From positions 1 through 63,211 of the forward strand of contig JAQBYD010000017.1 in the NCBI GenBank assembly GCA_027623315.1: a DNA stretch of 63,211 nt, read 5' to 3'. How positions within the stretch are numbered: the first letter of the stretch is position 1; each line of letters starts with the position of its first letter. The position numbers and the translations under genes were made by a program. Below the pieces are notes generated by a model, which did no database searches, was not told the DNA's origin, and saw only the letters and a list, made by a program, of their open reading frames with translations. Shown piece after piece: positions 8,303 to 18,700 of this stretch. The DNA comes from Verrucomicrobiota bacterium (GTDB lineage: Bacteria; Verrucomicrobiota; Kiritimatiellia; CAJWTS01).

Positions 8303-9280
8303 ATGGTTGACTTTGCAGAGAGAGCGGAGCACTGGAAGCTCCTGGACAACGAGGCCCTGACCCGCGTTCGCGGACATGAGTTCATCGCACGTGGCCTTGT
8401 CCAGGGAGCGATTTCGGGACGCCACCGAAGTCCGTACAAGGGCTTCTCTTCGGAATTTGCAGAGCACCGCGAGTATGCACCCGGCGATCCGCTGAGCGAT
8501 CTGGACTGGCGTGTCTACGGGCGTTCGGACCGCTACTACATCAAGCAGTATGTGGAAGAAACCAACCTGCGCGCAACCATTCTGCTCGATGCGTCGGGCT
8601 CGATGTCCTACGCAGGCGGCATGGCGGCCGAGCGTGATGGGAAACGCCTCAATAAATTTGAATTTGCACAGCGCCTCGCGGCATGTCTGGCGCATCTGCT
8701 GATCAATCAGCAGGATGCAGTGGGCCTCGTCACGCTTGACACCAAGATCCGCCAGAGGATTCCGGCACGAAGCCGCACCACTCACCTGCAGACGTTGATC
8801 CAGGAACTCTATGCCACCGAACCCGGTGACGAGACGGCCCTGGCCCCGATCTTTCACGACGTGGCCGAAAGCATCCCGCGCCGCAGTGTTGTCTTCGTGA
8901 TCTCGGATCTCTTCGATGACCCGACCGCCCTGCTCGAGGCACTGCACCACTTCCGGTACCGCCGTCATGAAGTCGTGGTGCTTCACGTCATGGCGCAAGA
9001 AGAGCTCACCTTCCCGTTTCAACGGTGGAGCCTGTTTGAGGACCTCGAGGACGTCGTGGGCGATCAGCAGATCGACCCGCGCTCCATCCGTGCTGCGTAT
9101 CTGCGTGAAGTTCAGAACTTCGTATCCGCCATGGAATCCGGCTGCGGCCGTCTTCACATCGACTATGTTCAGATGTCAACCCAGCAGCCCTACGATGTGG
9201 CACTTTCCAACTACCTCGCCCACCGTAAATCCCTGGCCGGCATCGCCAGCCGGGGATCGTCACGGTTCTCGGCAACATGA
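8303..9280 (+). CDS. DUF58 domain protein with VWA-like fold
   Basis: A 325-residue DUF58 protein, the usual partner of MoxR ATPases. The DUF58 core YKGFSSEFAEHREYAPGD (45-62) and DLDWRVYGRSDRYYIKQY are conserved. A MIDAS-type DASGS (96-100) shows a metal-binding VWA fold. There is no membrane segment, so it is likely the soluble adaptor between MoxR and the membrane VWA proteins. The start at ATG 8303 is 51 bp after moxR. The gap contains a palindromic CCTCTCCC-AAC-GGGAG element. Confidence 0.93.
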   Translation: MVDFAERAEHWKLLDNEALTRVRGHEFIARGLVQGAISGRHRSPYKGFSSEFAEHREYAPGDPLSDLDWRVYGRSDRYYIKQYVEETNLRATILLDASGSMSYAGGMAAERDGKRLNKFEFAQRLAACLAHLLINQQDAVGLVTLDTKIRQRIPARSRTTHLQTLIQELYATEPGDETALAPIFHDVAESIPRRSVVFVISDLFDDPTALLEALHHFRYRRHEVVVLHVMAQEELTFPFQRWSLFEDLEDVVGDQQIDPRSIRAAYLREVQNFVSAMESGCGRLHIDYVQMSTQQPYDVALSNYLAHRKSLAGIASRGSSRFSAT

Positions 9281-9291
9281 ATATGAAAGAG

Positions 9292-9490
9292 CATCCCCCC
9301 AGCCGGCCGTCCCCGCGAAACTTGCCCACCCCCCTGGGCGAGTGGAGGGGCGGTCGGCATTCTTTTATCGTCCGTCGATGCGGTTTGCGACGGCTTAATG
9401 AGTGACCATCCCCCCCAGCCGGCCGTCCCAATGAAATTCGCCCCCCCCCTGGGCGAATGGAGGGGCGGTCGGCACTCTTTTGTCGTCCGT
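9292..9490. repeat. Two direct copies of an 84-bp palindromic repeat
   Basis: Copies at 9292-9375 and 9407-9490 start CATCCCCCC and end TCGTCCGT. They share CAGCCGGCCGTCCC, CCCCCCTGGGCGA and GGAGGGGCGGTCGGCA and differ at roughly ten positions. Within each copy CCGGCCGTCCC can pair with GGGGCGGTCGG, so each forms a hairpin. They fill most of the 355-bp gap between the DUF58 gene and the next operon gene. They may be REP-like elements that stabilise or attenuate the transcript. Confidence 0.85.
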
Positions 9491-9597
9491 GGCGCTGGCG
9501 CACGTAAGGGAACTGGAAGGTTGGACGGGATTGACGATGGGGCGCGACAAAGGATGATTCGGTTGGAATGCCGAGCCCTCGCGGTCCCCCGGTCCAC

Positions 9598-9632
9598 CCC
9601 CAATAACTGACAACCAATAACTAAATAACCCT
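9598..9632. repeat. AT-rich heptamer array
   Basis: Seven-base units CCCCAAT, AACTGAC, AACCAAT, AACTAAA and TAACCCT, directly before the ATG at 9636. Same 7-bp period as the arrays at 1963, 4421, 44214 and 63154, but different base content. It occupies the place where the ribosome site of the next gene should be. Confidence 0.6.
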
Positions 9633-9635
9633 CCC

Positions 9636-12302
9636 ATGACCTTCCTCTCCCCCATCATGCTCTTTGCCCTGGCGGCGATCGCCGTCCCGGTACTGATCCA
9701 TATCTTCAACCGGACCAAGGCCGAACGGGTTCAGTGGGGCGCTATGCAGTTCCTGCTCGCCTCGGTCTCCACACAGCAACGCCGCATTCTCCTGGAGGAG
9801 ATGATCCTGCTCGCGCTGCGCTGTGTCATGCTGGCGCTTGTGGCACTCGCGATGGCCAGGCCCTTCCTGCCGAGCCGGGCCGGCGTGCCGTGGCTCCTCG
9901 TGCTCCCCGCGGTGATTGCCGCCGCCGTGTGCGCCGGTGTCGGCGCGGCGATGTGGAGCTACCGGCGGGGCCGAACCATCATGTTCGCCTGCTCCCTCGG
10001 GCTTCTTTTGCTGGCCGCCTCGGCATCGATCCTGGAGCGCTCGCTTCAATCACGCTGGTGGTCCGCCCCCGGCGGAGACCGTGATATTGCGATCCTGATC
10101 GATGCGTCCGGATCGATGACGCTCACACAAGACGACATCATGAACTTTACGAAGGCCATCGAAGAAGCGCGCAATATTGTTGAGCACTCCCGGCGCGGTG
10201 ACGCGATCAGCCTGATCTCGTGCGGCCCGGTGCCGCATGCGCTCATCTCAAAGCCCACGTCGGACCGCAGTGAACTCCTCGATACTCTCGATCGGGAGCA
10301 ACTCGCCCCCGTCGGCGGCCCGATGGGCGTACTGGAAGCGCTAACGGCGGCAAACCACTCCCTCTCGCTCGGGGGCAATCCACACAAAAGCATCATCCTG
10401 ATTGGCGACGGCCAGGGGATCGGATGGAACCTCGACAGCCAGATGCGTTGGGAGTTCCTGGCACAGGGACTGCATGAACTTCCCACGACACCGCGCATTC
10501 TCTTCCACCGACTTCCTCTCCCCGATGAGATCAGCAACGTCGCCCTGTCCGATATCCGATTATCACGGCACCTGGTGGGCATTGCCCGCGACGTCGATAT
10601 CGATGTATCCATCGCCAACACCGGATCCGAACCCGCACGCCCCGAGACCCTTTCCCTATGGCTCGACGGAACCAATCTCGCCTCTCAATCCTTCCACGCC
10701 GACGTGCTGCCCGGCGCAACGGAAACGGTTCGATTCACCCACCACTTCCGCGAAGCGGGCCTCCATGAACTGACCGCGCGTATCGAGTGGGACGACGACA
10801 TCGCGATCGACCAGCAAGCGATTCGTATTATCCCGGTCCTTGACCAATTGCCCGTGCTGATCATCGATGGTTCGCCGTCGAAACGATCGCTGCAAAACGC
10901 CTCGGCATTTATCGAGGTCGCTCTCAATCCAAAGCTCGAACGCGAGCGCAGCCTGTTCGAACGCATTCGGCACCTGCTTGCGGGTGGCGATGAAGACGAC
11001 ACCGAGAACGCGTCATCCAACAAGGTGGCCAACCTGGTGGTGCCGGAAGTCGTTTCCGCAGCGGACATGGAAACCATCGAATCCCTCGATGACTACCGTG
11101 TGATTATCCTGGCGAACGTGCCGCGACTTCCGGAATCCTTCACCAAGCGCCTGGCCGATTTTGCCCGTGTCGGTGGCGGCGTCCTCGTCATCCCGGGAGA
11201 CCTGTCCGTGGCGGAGTCATACAACGCCTGGAAGACCGACGCCGGCGAGCCGATCCTTCCGGCGCGACTCTCGAAGCGTGTCTACTCCCCGGACAAACCA
11301 ATCGCCCTGGATCCCGCGTCATTCAGTCACCCATCGCTGACCCTGGTGGCCGACACCGAATCTTCCGACATCGACAAGGCCCTGATCAAGGCACACTGGC
11401 AACTCGAGATCGACCCTATGGATGCGGACGTTCGCGTCGGAGGTCTGCTCGGCACCGGTGAACCCTTCCTGACCGAGCGCGAGATCGGGATTGGGTATAT
11501 CCTGCTGCTCAGCACCATGCTCGACCGCACCGATACGTCGCTCGCCTCGCTCAAGAGCTTCGTGCCGCTCGTGCACGAACTGGTTTACTACCTGGCCTCC
11601 CCCATGATGATTGAGCACAACCTCGCACCCGGCGCCGAATTTTCGATCGAGATTGTGGCCAACGACGTCACGAAGCGCGGCGATCTCGAAGAGCGACGCG
11701 AGGCCGACTCGCCGGACGACTGGATTGAGGAAGACGATCAGAGCGCAGTCATCACCATTCTCCCCTCCGGAGAAAGACGATTGGCCGAGGTCGAACAGAC
11801 CGAGCGCGGACTGCGCATTGGGTACTCGTCCACACATTCACCCGGACTCTATGAATTCGTCCTTCCCACCAACGTGGCTCCGCTCTACTCAAGCAACCTC
11901 TTCAGTCGCACGACGATCCCCTTCAGCATCCTCGGCGATGCCAAGGAGAGTTTTCTCGACCTGCTTTCCGATGCTGACATCGAACGGGCCCAGGAGTACG
12001 TGGATCTCTTCCCGGCCGACAAGGCCGAGGAGATGGAGGCTGCAATTTCCGACGAAGTGCCGGGCGAGGAACTGTGGCGCTACCTGGTGATCGGCGCCGT
12101 ACTGGCCCTCCTCGGAGAGACCGCCGTCTCGCGTTGGATCGCCATCAAGCGCCAGTATCATGCCGATCTGCACATTGAATTCGGGGAAGGCATGTTCGAC
12201 GTCAAGGCCTTCCGCGGCCGCGCCGATCAACTTCTCAGCAAGACCGAGGCCGCCGTTGGCGAGACACGCGGTGCCGTGGTTGAGGAGGCCCTCAAAGGAT
12301 GA
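9636..12302 (+). CDS. BatA-type membrane protein with VWA domain
   Basis: An 888-residue membrane protein. The N-terminus MTFLSPIMLFALAAIAVPVL is the BatA/aerotolerance N-terminal module with paired helices (about 5-24 and 54-76), then two more helices (about 85-106 and 114-134). A VWA domain with MIDAS DASGS (156-160) follows. After about 300 residues comes a class-I glutamine-amidotransferase-like beta/alpha domain (around VLIIDGSPS, near 405) without visible catalytic Cys-His. One helix (about 813-834) and a cytoplasmic tail close the protein. Its stop overlaps the next start by ATGA, so translation is coupled. No clear Shine-Dalgarno; the start is fixed by the conserved N-terminus. Confidence 0.92.
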   Translation: MTFLSPIMLFALAAIAVPVLIHIFNRTKAERVQWGAMQFLLASVSTQQRRILLEEMILLALRCVMLALVALAMARPFLPSRAGVPWLLVLPAVIAAAVCAGVGAAMWSYRRGRTIMFACSLGLLLLAASASILERSLQSRWWSAPGGDRDIAILIDASGSMTLTQDDIMNFTKAIEEARNIVEHSRRGDAISLISCGPVPHALISKPTSDRSELLDTLDREQLAPVGGPMGVLEALTAANHSLSLGGNPHKSIILIGDGQGIGWNLDSQMRWEFLAQGLHELPTTPRILFHRLPLPDEISNVALSDIRLSRHLVGIARDVDIDVSIANTGSEPARPETLSLWLDGTNLASQSFHADVLPGATETVRFTHHFREAGLHELTARIEWDDDIAIDQQAIRIIPVLDQLPVLIIDGSPSKRSLQNASAFIEVALNPKLERERSLFERIRHLLAGGDEDDTENASSNKVANLVVPEVVSAADMETIESLDDYRVIILANVPRLPESFTKRLADFARVGGGVLVIPGDLSVAESYNAWKTDAGEPILPARLSKRVYSPDKPIALDPASFSHPSLTLVADTESSDIDKALIKAHWQLEIDPMDADVRVGGLLGTGEPFLTEREIGIGYILLLSTMLDRTDTSLASLKSFVPLVHELVYYLASPMMIEHNLAPGAEFSIEIVANDVTKRGDLEERREADSPDDWIEEDDQSAVITILPSGERRLAEVEQTERGLRIGYSSTHSPGLYEFVLPTNVAPLYSSNLFSRTTIPFSILGDAKESFLDLLSDADIERAQEYVDLFPADKAEEMEAAISDEVPGEELWRYLVIGAVLALLGETAVSRWIAIKRQYHADLHIEFGEGMFDVKAFRGRADQLLSKTEAAVGETRGAVVEEALKG

Positions 12303-15300
12303 ACGATCCCGCCATACTCGAAACTCAACGCGACATCCTGCTTGGCGGTGGACCTATTGTCGTGGTTCTACTGGTTGCCCTACTGGGATTGGCGGCATGG
12401 GTACTGCTTCACCTCTACAAACCCACAACAGCTCCCCCTTTACGCCGCGGGCTTTTCTTCCTGCTCCGCATCGCCGTCGGATTTACCGCCGCCCTCGGTC
12501 TTCTGCAGGTCTCTCAAGCCGTCTGGGTCCTGGCCACGGGCTGGCCGGTGTGGCCTGTCGCGCTGGGCTGCGTGGTCTGTATCGAGATCTCACTGAAACT
12601 CTACGAGCTCGAGCGATCGCTGGTTCCTCCCCCGACACGACGTACTCTCGGTGCGCTACGGGTCGCGCTGATCGTCTTTGTGGCCCTGATGCTGCTCCAG
12701 CCGGTGCGCATCTTCGAGTGGAGCCAGCGCATTGAGCGCGTCGTCGCGATCCTGATCGACGACAGCACGTCGATGCATATTCCCGACACGCGCATGTCGC
12801 CGTCGGAGCGAATCCGGCTCGCCGAACATCTCTCCGTCAAGGCGGCGCACCGCGATCACCGCTTCGAAGACTCCGCCGACGCTCTTCAACCCGTGCAGGG
12901 CACCCTCGCCTCGCAGGGCGACTGGTTGACCTCCCTCAGCGAAATGGAGCCCGATGTCCGCGAGGAACAACTGGAGACACGCCGCCGATCCATTCACAAG
13001 ACACTGAAGTCCGCCATGAAGACGACCGAGAGCGAACTCAAGGCCATCAAGGCCCCCCTCGAAGACGGTCGAACCTATGCGGCGGAGCTCGTCAAGAAGA
13101 TCAGCGAAGTCGGCGGACGTTTCGAAAAGGAGGTGCATAAGCCTCTCGAGCAGTTGGTCGACAAAACGGCGCCTGAACGCACTCCACTCAAATGGCTCAA
13201 AATCCTCCTGGAGCGGATGAAACCCCAGGAACGTGAGGCCGCCGAACTGGCGGCGACGACCAACGCCGTTCCCGAGGATGGAGAGACGGTCGAACCGATC
13301 AGCCTTGCGGAGCATTACGAATCCGTACGCGACTCGCTGCACTCCGTCTCGTCCACACTGGTCGAACTGCTCGAGCAGATTCGAGATTCCGGCGAGCAAC
13401 TCGACGCCGCGGTGTACAGCGCACTCCCCGACGTGGACCGCGAGCACATCGATACGCTTGCCCATCGCGACCGTCAATGGATCGCCGAGGATCTCCTCCT
13501 GCACAGACCGCTCAAGGCGCCCGACTCGGATAAGACCAGGGACAGCTTCCTGGAGACGGTCACGTCGGACTACCATGTTCAAATCTACTCGTTCGCGTCG
13601 GCGCCAAGCAGCCGCACGGAAACCGAAGTTCGTGACGGATACTCCAACCACACCTGGTCCGCAACCTATTCCACGAACGAGACGCCCGAAGAGAGCGCCG
13701 TGACCAATCTCCCTGCGAGCGCTGCGGTAGATTCCGCGGTCGCAACCAACGACGTGACCCCGGCGCCGCGTGAGAAATGGCAAGCGATCCTGAAGCGCGA
13801 CGGCGAGCGCCCCCTCGCATCCCAGGAAACCGACCTGGCAACTGCGCTTGAGCAGGTGATGGTCGATCTCCCCGGTCACCGCCTGGGCGCCATTGTGGTG
13901 CTCAGCGACGGGCAGCACAACGCATCGCGGTCCGTGGAACCCGTGGCGCGTCAACTTAGCCAACAGGGCGTCACGATCAACTCGATTGTGCTCGGCTCCC
14001 GTACCAATGCCCCTCCCGACGCGGCTATCGCGTCGCTCGAGACGCCCGACATGATCTACAGCGGCGATAAGGTCTACCTGAACACGGAAATCAAGCTGGA
14101 CGGAATAACCAACAAGGTTGTCAACGTCGCGCTTTACCGGGGCGACGAACTTGTCGACGAGCGCGAGATTGAAATCAAGGACTCCACCGGAATGCGCGCG
14201 GCGGTCGAGCTCTCTCACGAGCCCGAAGAATCCGGCCTTCAGACATACCGCGTGGTCGTCGACGGATTCGACCATGAGGTCGTGGCCACCAATAATGAGC
14301 AGCAGATCTCCGTGAACGTCTCGGATGATCGCGTGAGGCTTCTACTGATAGACGGCCGTCCCAGCTGGGAGTTCCGCTACATCAAGAACCTCTTCGCCAA
14401 CCGCGACCGTTCGACGCAGTTGCAGTACGTCCTGCTGCAACCCGACATCATCGCCGACGCCCCCGAGCGCGAACCCGTCTACGCCTCCGTCGCGCGCGAG
14501 CGCGACGAGATCGAAGCCACCCACCTTCCCCTCGACGAGGAGGAGTGGATGAAGTTCGACGTCATAATCCTCGGCGACGTCGATCCAGAATCTCTCGGCG
14601 CAGAGCGGCTCAGGATACTCGACCGCTTTGTTTCGCGACGCGGTGGAGCTTTGATCATTGTCTCCGGCCCGATGCATATGCCACATCGCTACACCGAGAG
14701 CGCATTGGCCGACCTCCTGCCCGTGACCGTGCGCGCTACGGAGAGCGCCCTGATGGCCGGTCCCGAGGAGTTCTACCGCCTGGCCCTGACATCGGAAGGC
14801 GCGCAACACGAGATTATGCGGCTTGAAACGGATCCCGAACTCAACCGCGAGGCGTGGAATTCCGTACCGGAGATTACGTGGCGGCACACGTCGCGCACCA
14901 TCAAGCCCGGCTCGACGGTTCTCGCCTACGCGCAGCCCATTCCGGTACCCGACTTCATGCGTGGGGAGGTCACCAGCGAGGAGCAGTTCCGCAAACGAAA
15001 CGAATTCGAACGCCGAAACGCGCTGGTATCGATGCACCAGGTCGGGTCGGGTGACGTCATCTATCTCGGATTCAATCGAACCTGGCGACTGCGCTACCGC
15101 GTGGGCGACCGGTATCACCACAAGTTCTGGGGCCAACTTCTGCGCTGGGCTACCTCCGACAAGCTGCCCTTCGGATCCGACTACGCCCGTGTCGGCACCG
15201 ACCAGGCCCGTTATCTCCCCGAGCAAATCATCCGCGTACGCGCCAAACTCGTCGACAAGGAATATGAACCGATCGTGAGCAAACGCGTCTACGCGCAAAT

Positions 15301-15739
15301 CTACTCCGGAGAGGATCTCGTCGCCCGCAAAAAGATGGAGTACGTCAAAGACTCCGCCGGACTGTACGAGGCGAGCCTGGGACTCTTCACGAACGGACGC
15401 TATCGCGTCGAACTGCACGCCCCGGACGTCAATTCGGTATTCGGCAAAGGGGCCCTGACCAACACCGTGTCCTATTTCGCCATCGAGGAGGGTTTGGATA
15501 CCGAGCGTGTCGAATTCTTTGCCGACCGTGGACTGCTCACGCGGCTTGCCAGCATGACCCGCGGTCTGTCTGTCGAACCACCAGATTCCGAAAAAGTTCT
15601 CGAACGACTGGGCCCCTCCGTAATCGATCAGAAAGAGCGGGAACAGTTTGACCTTTGGAGCTCGTGGCCATGGGTCTTCTTGATTACACTGACCGCTGCC
15701 TCCGAATGGGTGCTGCGCAAACGGCAAAGGCTTCCATGA
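12299..15739 (+). CDS. Large membrane protein with VWA and amidotransferase-like domains
   Basis: 1,146 residues. Four predicted helices lie near the N-terminus (about 19-38, 50-72, 82-99, 119-137). A VWA domain starts with MIDAS IDDSTSM (153-159). It is split by a charged helical insertion (about 165-430) and resumes with GAIVVLSDGQHN near residue 528. A second half has Ig-like strands, an amidotransferase-like domain beginning RLLLIDGRPSWEF (about 679) and a final helix (about 1121-1139) with tail RKRQRLP. Same plan as the upstream protein but larger. It overlaps the genes on both sides by 4 bp (ATGA), indicating stoichiometric synthesis with them. Confidence 0.9.
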   Translation: MNDPAILETQRDILLGGGPIVVVLLVALLGLAAWVLLHLYKPTTAPPLRRGLFFLLRIAVGFTAALGLLQVSQAVWVLATGWPVWPVALGCVVCIEISLKLYELERSLVPPPTRRTLGALRVALIVFVALMLLQPVRIFEWSQRIERVVAILIDDSTSMHIPDTRMSPSERIRLAEHLSVKAAHRDHRFEDSADALQPVQGTLASQGDWLTSLSEMEPDVREEQLETRRRSIHKTLKSAMKTTESELKAIKAPLEDGRTYAAELVKKISEVGGRFEKEVHKPLEQLVDKTAPERTPLKWLKILLERMKPQEREAAELAATTNAVPEDGETVEPISLAEHYESVRDSLHSVSSTLVELLEQIRDSGEQLDAAVYSALPDVDREHIDTLAHRDRQWIAEDLLLHRPLKAPDSDKTRDSFLETVTSDYHVQIYSFASAPSSRTETEVRDGYSNHTWSATYSTNETPEESAVTNLPASAAVDSAVATNDVTPAPREKWQAILKRDGERPLASQETDLATALEQVMVDLPGHRLGAIVVLSDGQHNASRSVEPVARQLSQQGVTINSIVLGSRTNAPPDAAIASLETPDMIYSGDKVYLNTEIKLDGITNKVVNVALYRGDELVDEREIEIKDSTGMRAAVELSHEPEESGLQTYRVVVDGFDHEVVATNNEQQISVNVSDDRVRLLLIDGRPSWEFRYIKNLFANRDRSTQLQYVLLQPDIIADAPEREPVYASVARERDEIEATHLPLDEEEWMKFDVIILGDVDPESLGAERLRILDRFVSRRGGALIIVSGPMHMPHRYTESALADLLPVTVRATESALMAGPEEFYRLALTSEGAQHEIMRLETDPELNREAWNSVPEITWRHTSRTIKPGSTVLAYAQPIPVPDFMRGEVTSEEQFRKRNEFERRNALVSMHQVGSGDVIYLGFNRTWRLRYRVGDRYHHKFWGQLLRWATSDKLPFGSDYARVGTDQARYLPEQIIRVRAKLVDKEYEPIVSKRVYAQIYSGEDLVARKKMEYVKDSAGLYEASLGLFTNGRYRVELHAPDVNSVFGKGALTNTVSYFAIEEGLDTERVEFFADRGLLTRLASMTRGLSVEPPDSEKVLERLGPSVIDQKEREQFDLWSSWPWVFLITLTAASEWVLRKRQRLP

Positions 15740-18700
15740 AAATACAAGAACGCCATCATCTTCCGGACACCATCGAGCACACGCTCAGGCTCATTATCCG
15801 GCGTGCCCGGCGCATTATCATCCTGCGCGGCTCATGCATTCTTCTCGCCGTTACCCTTGGCGCACTGCTCGCGGGTATGGCGATCGACGCCGGGGTCGTA
15901 CTCTTCTCCCCCGCCGCGCGCTGGGCACTCACCGCTTGCGTCTATGCGGCAATCGCCTGGGCGGCTTACCGGACCATCGTGAAGCCGCTCTCACACACCT
16001 TCAGCATGACCGGTATCGCCCGCATCATCGATCTGCATCACCCTGAACTGCAGGAACGTATCAGCTCCGCTGTCGAACTTATCTCGAGCGATGACGCCCC
16101 CGATATGCGGGGGTCCGAAGCGCTGATCGCCAAACTGGTCGAAGAGGCTCAAGAGGATGTGCTCCGGATCCGCCCGCGCCAGGAGGTCTCCCTGAAACTC
16201 GCGCGCCGCCAGATTATATGGGCGGGAGGCGCGGCGCTCCTGATGATTCTCGTCTGCGCACTGTGGCCACGACAGGCGCCGCGACTCGCACTGCGAACGG
16301 CCGCTCCGTTTCTGAACCTTCCGAACCTTCGCGCCGAGGACCTGATCGTCAAGCCGGGCGACATCCTCTCCCTCTCCGGCGAATCGCTTGAGATCAAGGT
16401 CGGCGTCAACAACGCGAACGTCGACGACGCGCGCTTACTCGTGGTCAACGAGGACGGGCAGGAATCCGAGATTCGCATGAAGCCCTCACGGAGTCGCACC
16501 GATGAGCGCCGATGGTTCCTCTCCTCCGCGGCATCAACCGAGTCGAGTTTCCGCTACCGCGTTCGTGCCGGTGACGCGGTCAGCCGCTACTACAACGTCA
16601 CCATCGTCCCCCGCCCCGACGTGGAGCACTTCGACGTGCGCTACGAATACCCGGCCTACACCCGCGCCGCGCCGATCGACGTCCGCCTCTCGACGCCGGA
16701 CATTCGCGGGGTCGCGGGGACGCGAGTGCTGGTCAGCGCGAAGCTCAACAAGCCCATGTCCAACATCCTGCTCGCTTTCGACGGCAAGCCGGCAGGCGTC
16801 GAGACGCGCGTGCGTACCACGCCCGACGGCGAGGTCTTTGTCGATTTCGAATTCGCCCTGACCGCCGGTCTCGACCTCGAATGGGACCTGCGCCTGACCG
16901 ATGAGCACGGTTTTAGCAACGAGCCGTCACCCGCCACGCTCGCCGCGGTCGTGGACGCGCGTCCGATGGTCGAGTTGGAGAGCCCCGAAGAACGCGAGCT
17001 GCGTATGCGTTTCGACGGTCGCATCCCGCTACGCTTCGCGGCGAGCGATGATTTTGGAATCCAGAGCATTGAGCTCCTCGCAAAGACGGACAAAGGCGAG
17101 ATCGAACCCGAGACGATTTTCGAAAGCGCCGAAACCGCCGTACGAGACGTAGCGCGCGAAACACCCCTGCGCCTCTCCGCGTACGACCTGGTGGGCGCGA
17201 CGCGTTTCGTCTTCCAACTCCGCGTTAGCGACGAACTCCCCGAAGCACTGGGCGGACCGCACGTCACCCTTTCCGATGTCGTGACAATCCATCTCGACGA
17301 CGCCGCCGAGTTCTACAAGGTACAGGAACTCAAGGCCCAGACCGACGCGGTTCGATCGGGAATCGAGGCCGCACGCAAGGCGCTCCAGGCCGCGCGATCC
17401 CAGATCGATCAACTGGATCGCGCGGCCGGCAACGATCGCGAGATGACCGACGCATTCCAACAACGCCTCAACGGTTTTCAACGCGACATCGCCACCGGAA
17501 ACGAGCTCACCGCGGCACTCGCCCAGACTATCGATGATGGCTACTACGATGGACAGGACGACCGCCTCGCGTCGCTCTTAAGCGATTCGCTGCGAACCGC
17601 CGAACTCAACGCTGCGCAGATGGAGCTCACCGAGGACCCGAACCAACGCATCGAGTATCTCGACGAAGCCGGCGAAGCCGTCGATGAATCGCTCGAGGAA
17701 CTGCAGGAGATGCTCGCAGAGCTCGACGACATGGCTGGCATTCTAAAGCACGCTCTCGAAACCGAGGAACTGGCGGAGCGACAAGCCGAGCTCGCCGCGG
17801 CGGATTGGGTGCCGGACGATGCGGCCCCCCAGGAGGAACCCGTTGGGCTCGACCGGCCCCGTCTCACTCCCGATCAGCGGCAACGTGAGCAGGACGCGAT
17901 CCTGAAGGACATGGCGACTAGGCTTCGCGGCAACCCCGACGCGCTCAAGACCGCACTGGCCCGCCATCGCGATGAAGCGACGCGGCTGGCCGGGGACATC
18001 AAACGCATCGGCGACGACAAAGCGGATGTCGATACCCATAGCGGAACGCTTTCGCAACTCGATCAACAGCGCGCCAAGCTTCTGGATTCACTGCCCGCCG
18101 ACGTGGCCGATCCTGCCGCCAGGATGAACGCCGCCAACCCCATGGTGCTTGCCCAGAGGCTGGCGCGGGCCGATGCCGGCCGCACAGCCGACCCGGTGGA
18201 TGTACTGCGCAATGCGGGAAGCCAGCTCGATCACGGACTCGACCGCTCCCGACGCGAGATGACTACGGAACAACTTGCGAAAGACGCGCAGTCCCTCGTG
18301 GTTCCGGCGGAGCAGCTCTCCCTCAAAATCGACCAGGCGCGCGATGAACTTCAGCGCGGTGGCGCAGAGTCGGTTCGTGAACTCATGGCTCCCCTCGCCC
18401 GCCCACAACAAGACCTGGCCCGGATTGCCGACGACCTTCGCAAGCGTGCCGACGCCGCCAGCCCGATCGCGCGCCGGGCGCTCGACATCTACGATCCCGA
18501 AGCACACCTCGAAGCAGCGGACGAAGCCCTCGAGGCCGAACGGCCGGTCGCGGCGCTGAAGGCGCTACAGAAGGCCGCCGAAGACAGCCGCAAACTGGCC
18601 AAGGCCCTCGACGCGGCCGTGCTTGCCGGTAAAGCCGAGGCGTTGGCGACCCGGCAGGAAGATCTCGCGCGCCTCGCCGCCGATGCGGAGGAGAACCATC

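Noticed and set aside
9431-9440. Poly-C tract as a phase-variation switch
   Set aside because: It is in an intergenic repeat, not in a gene or at a promoter that I can identify.
12656-14275. Long minus-strand open frame (539 codons) opposite the 1,146-residue VWA gene
   Set aside because: It is a mirror of a G+C-rich gene with strong codon bias; no motif or ribosome site, and the plus-strand protein has clear domains.
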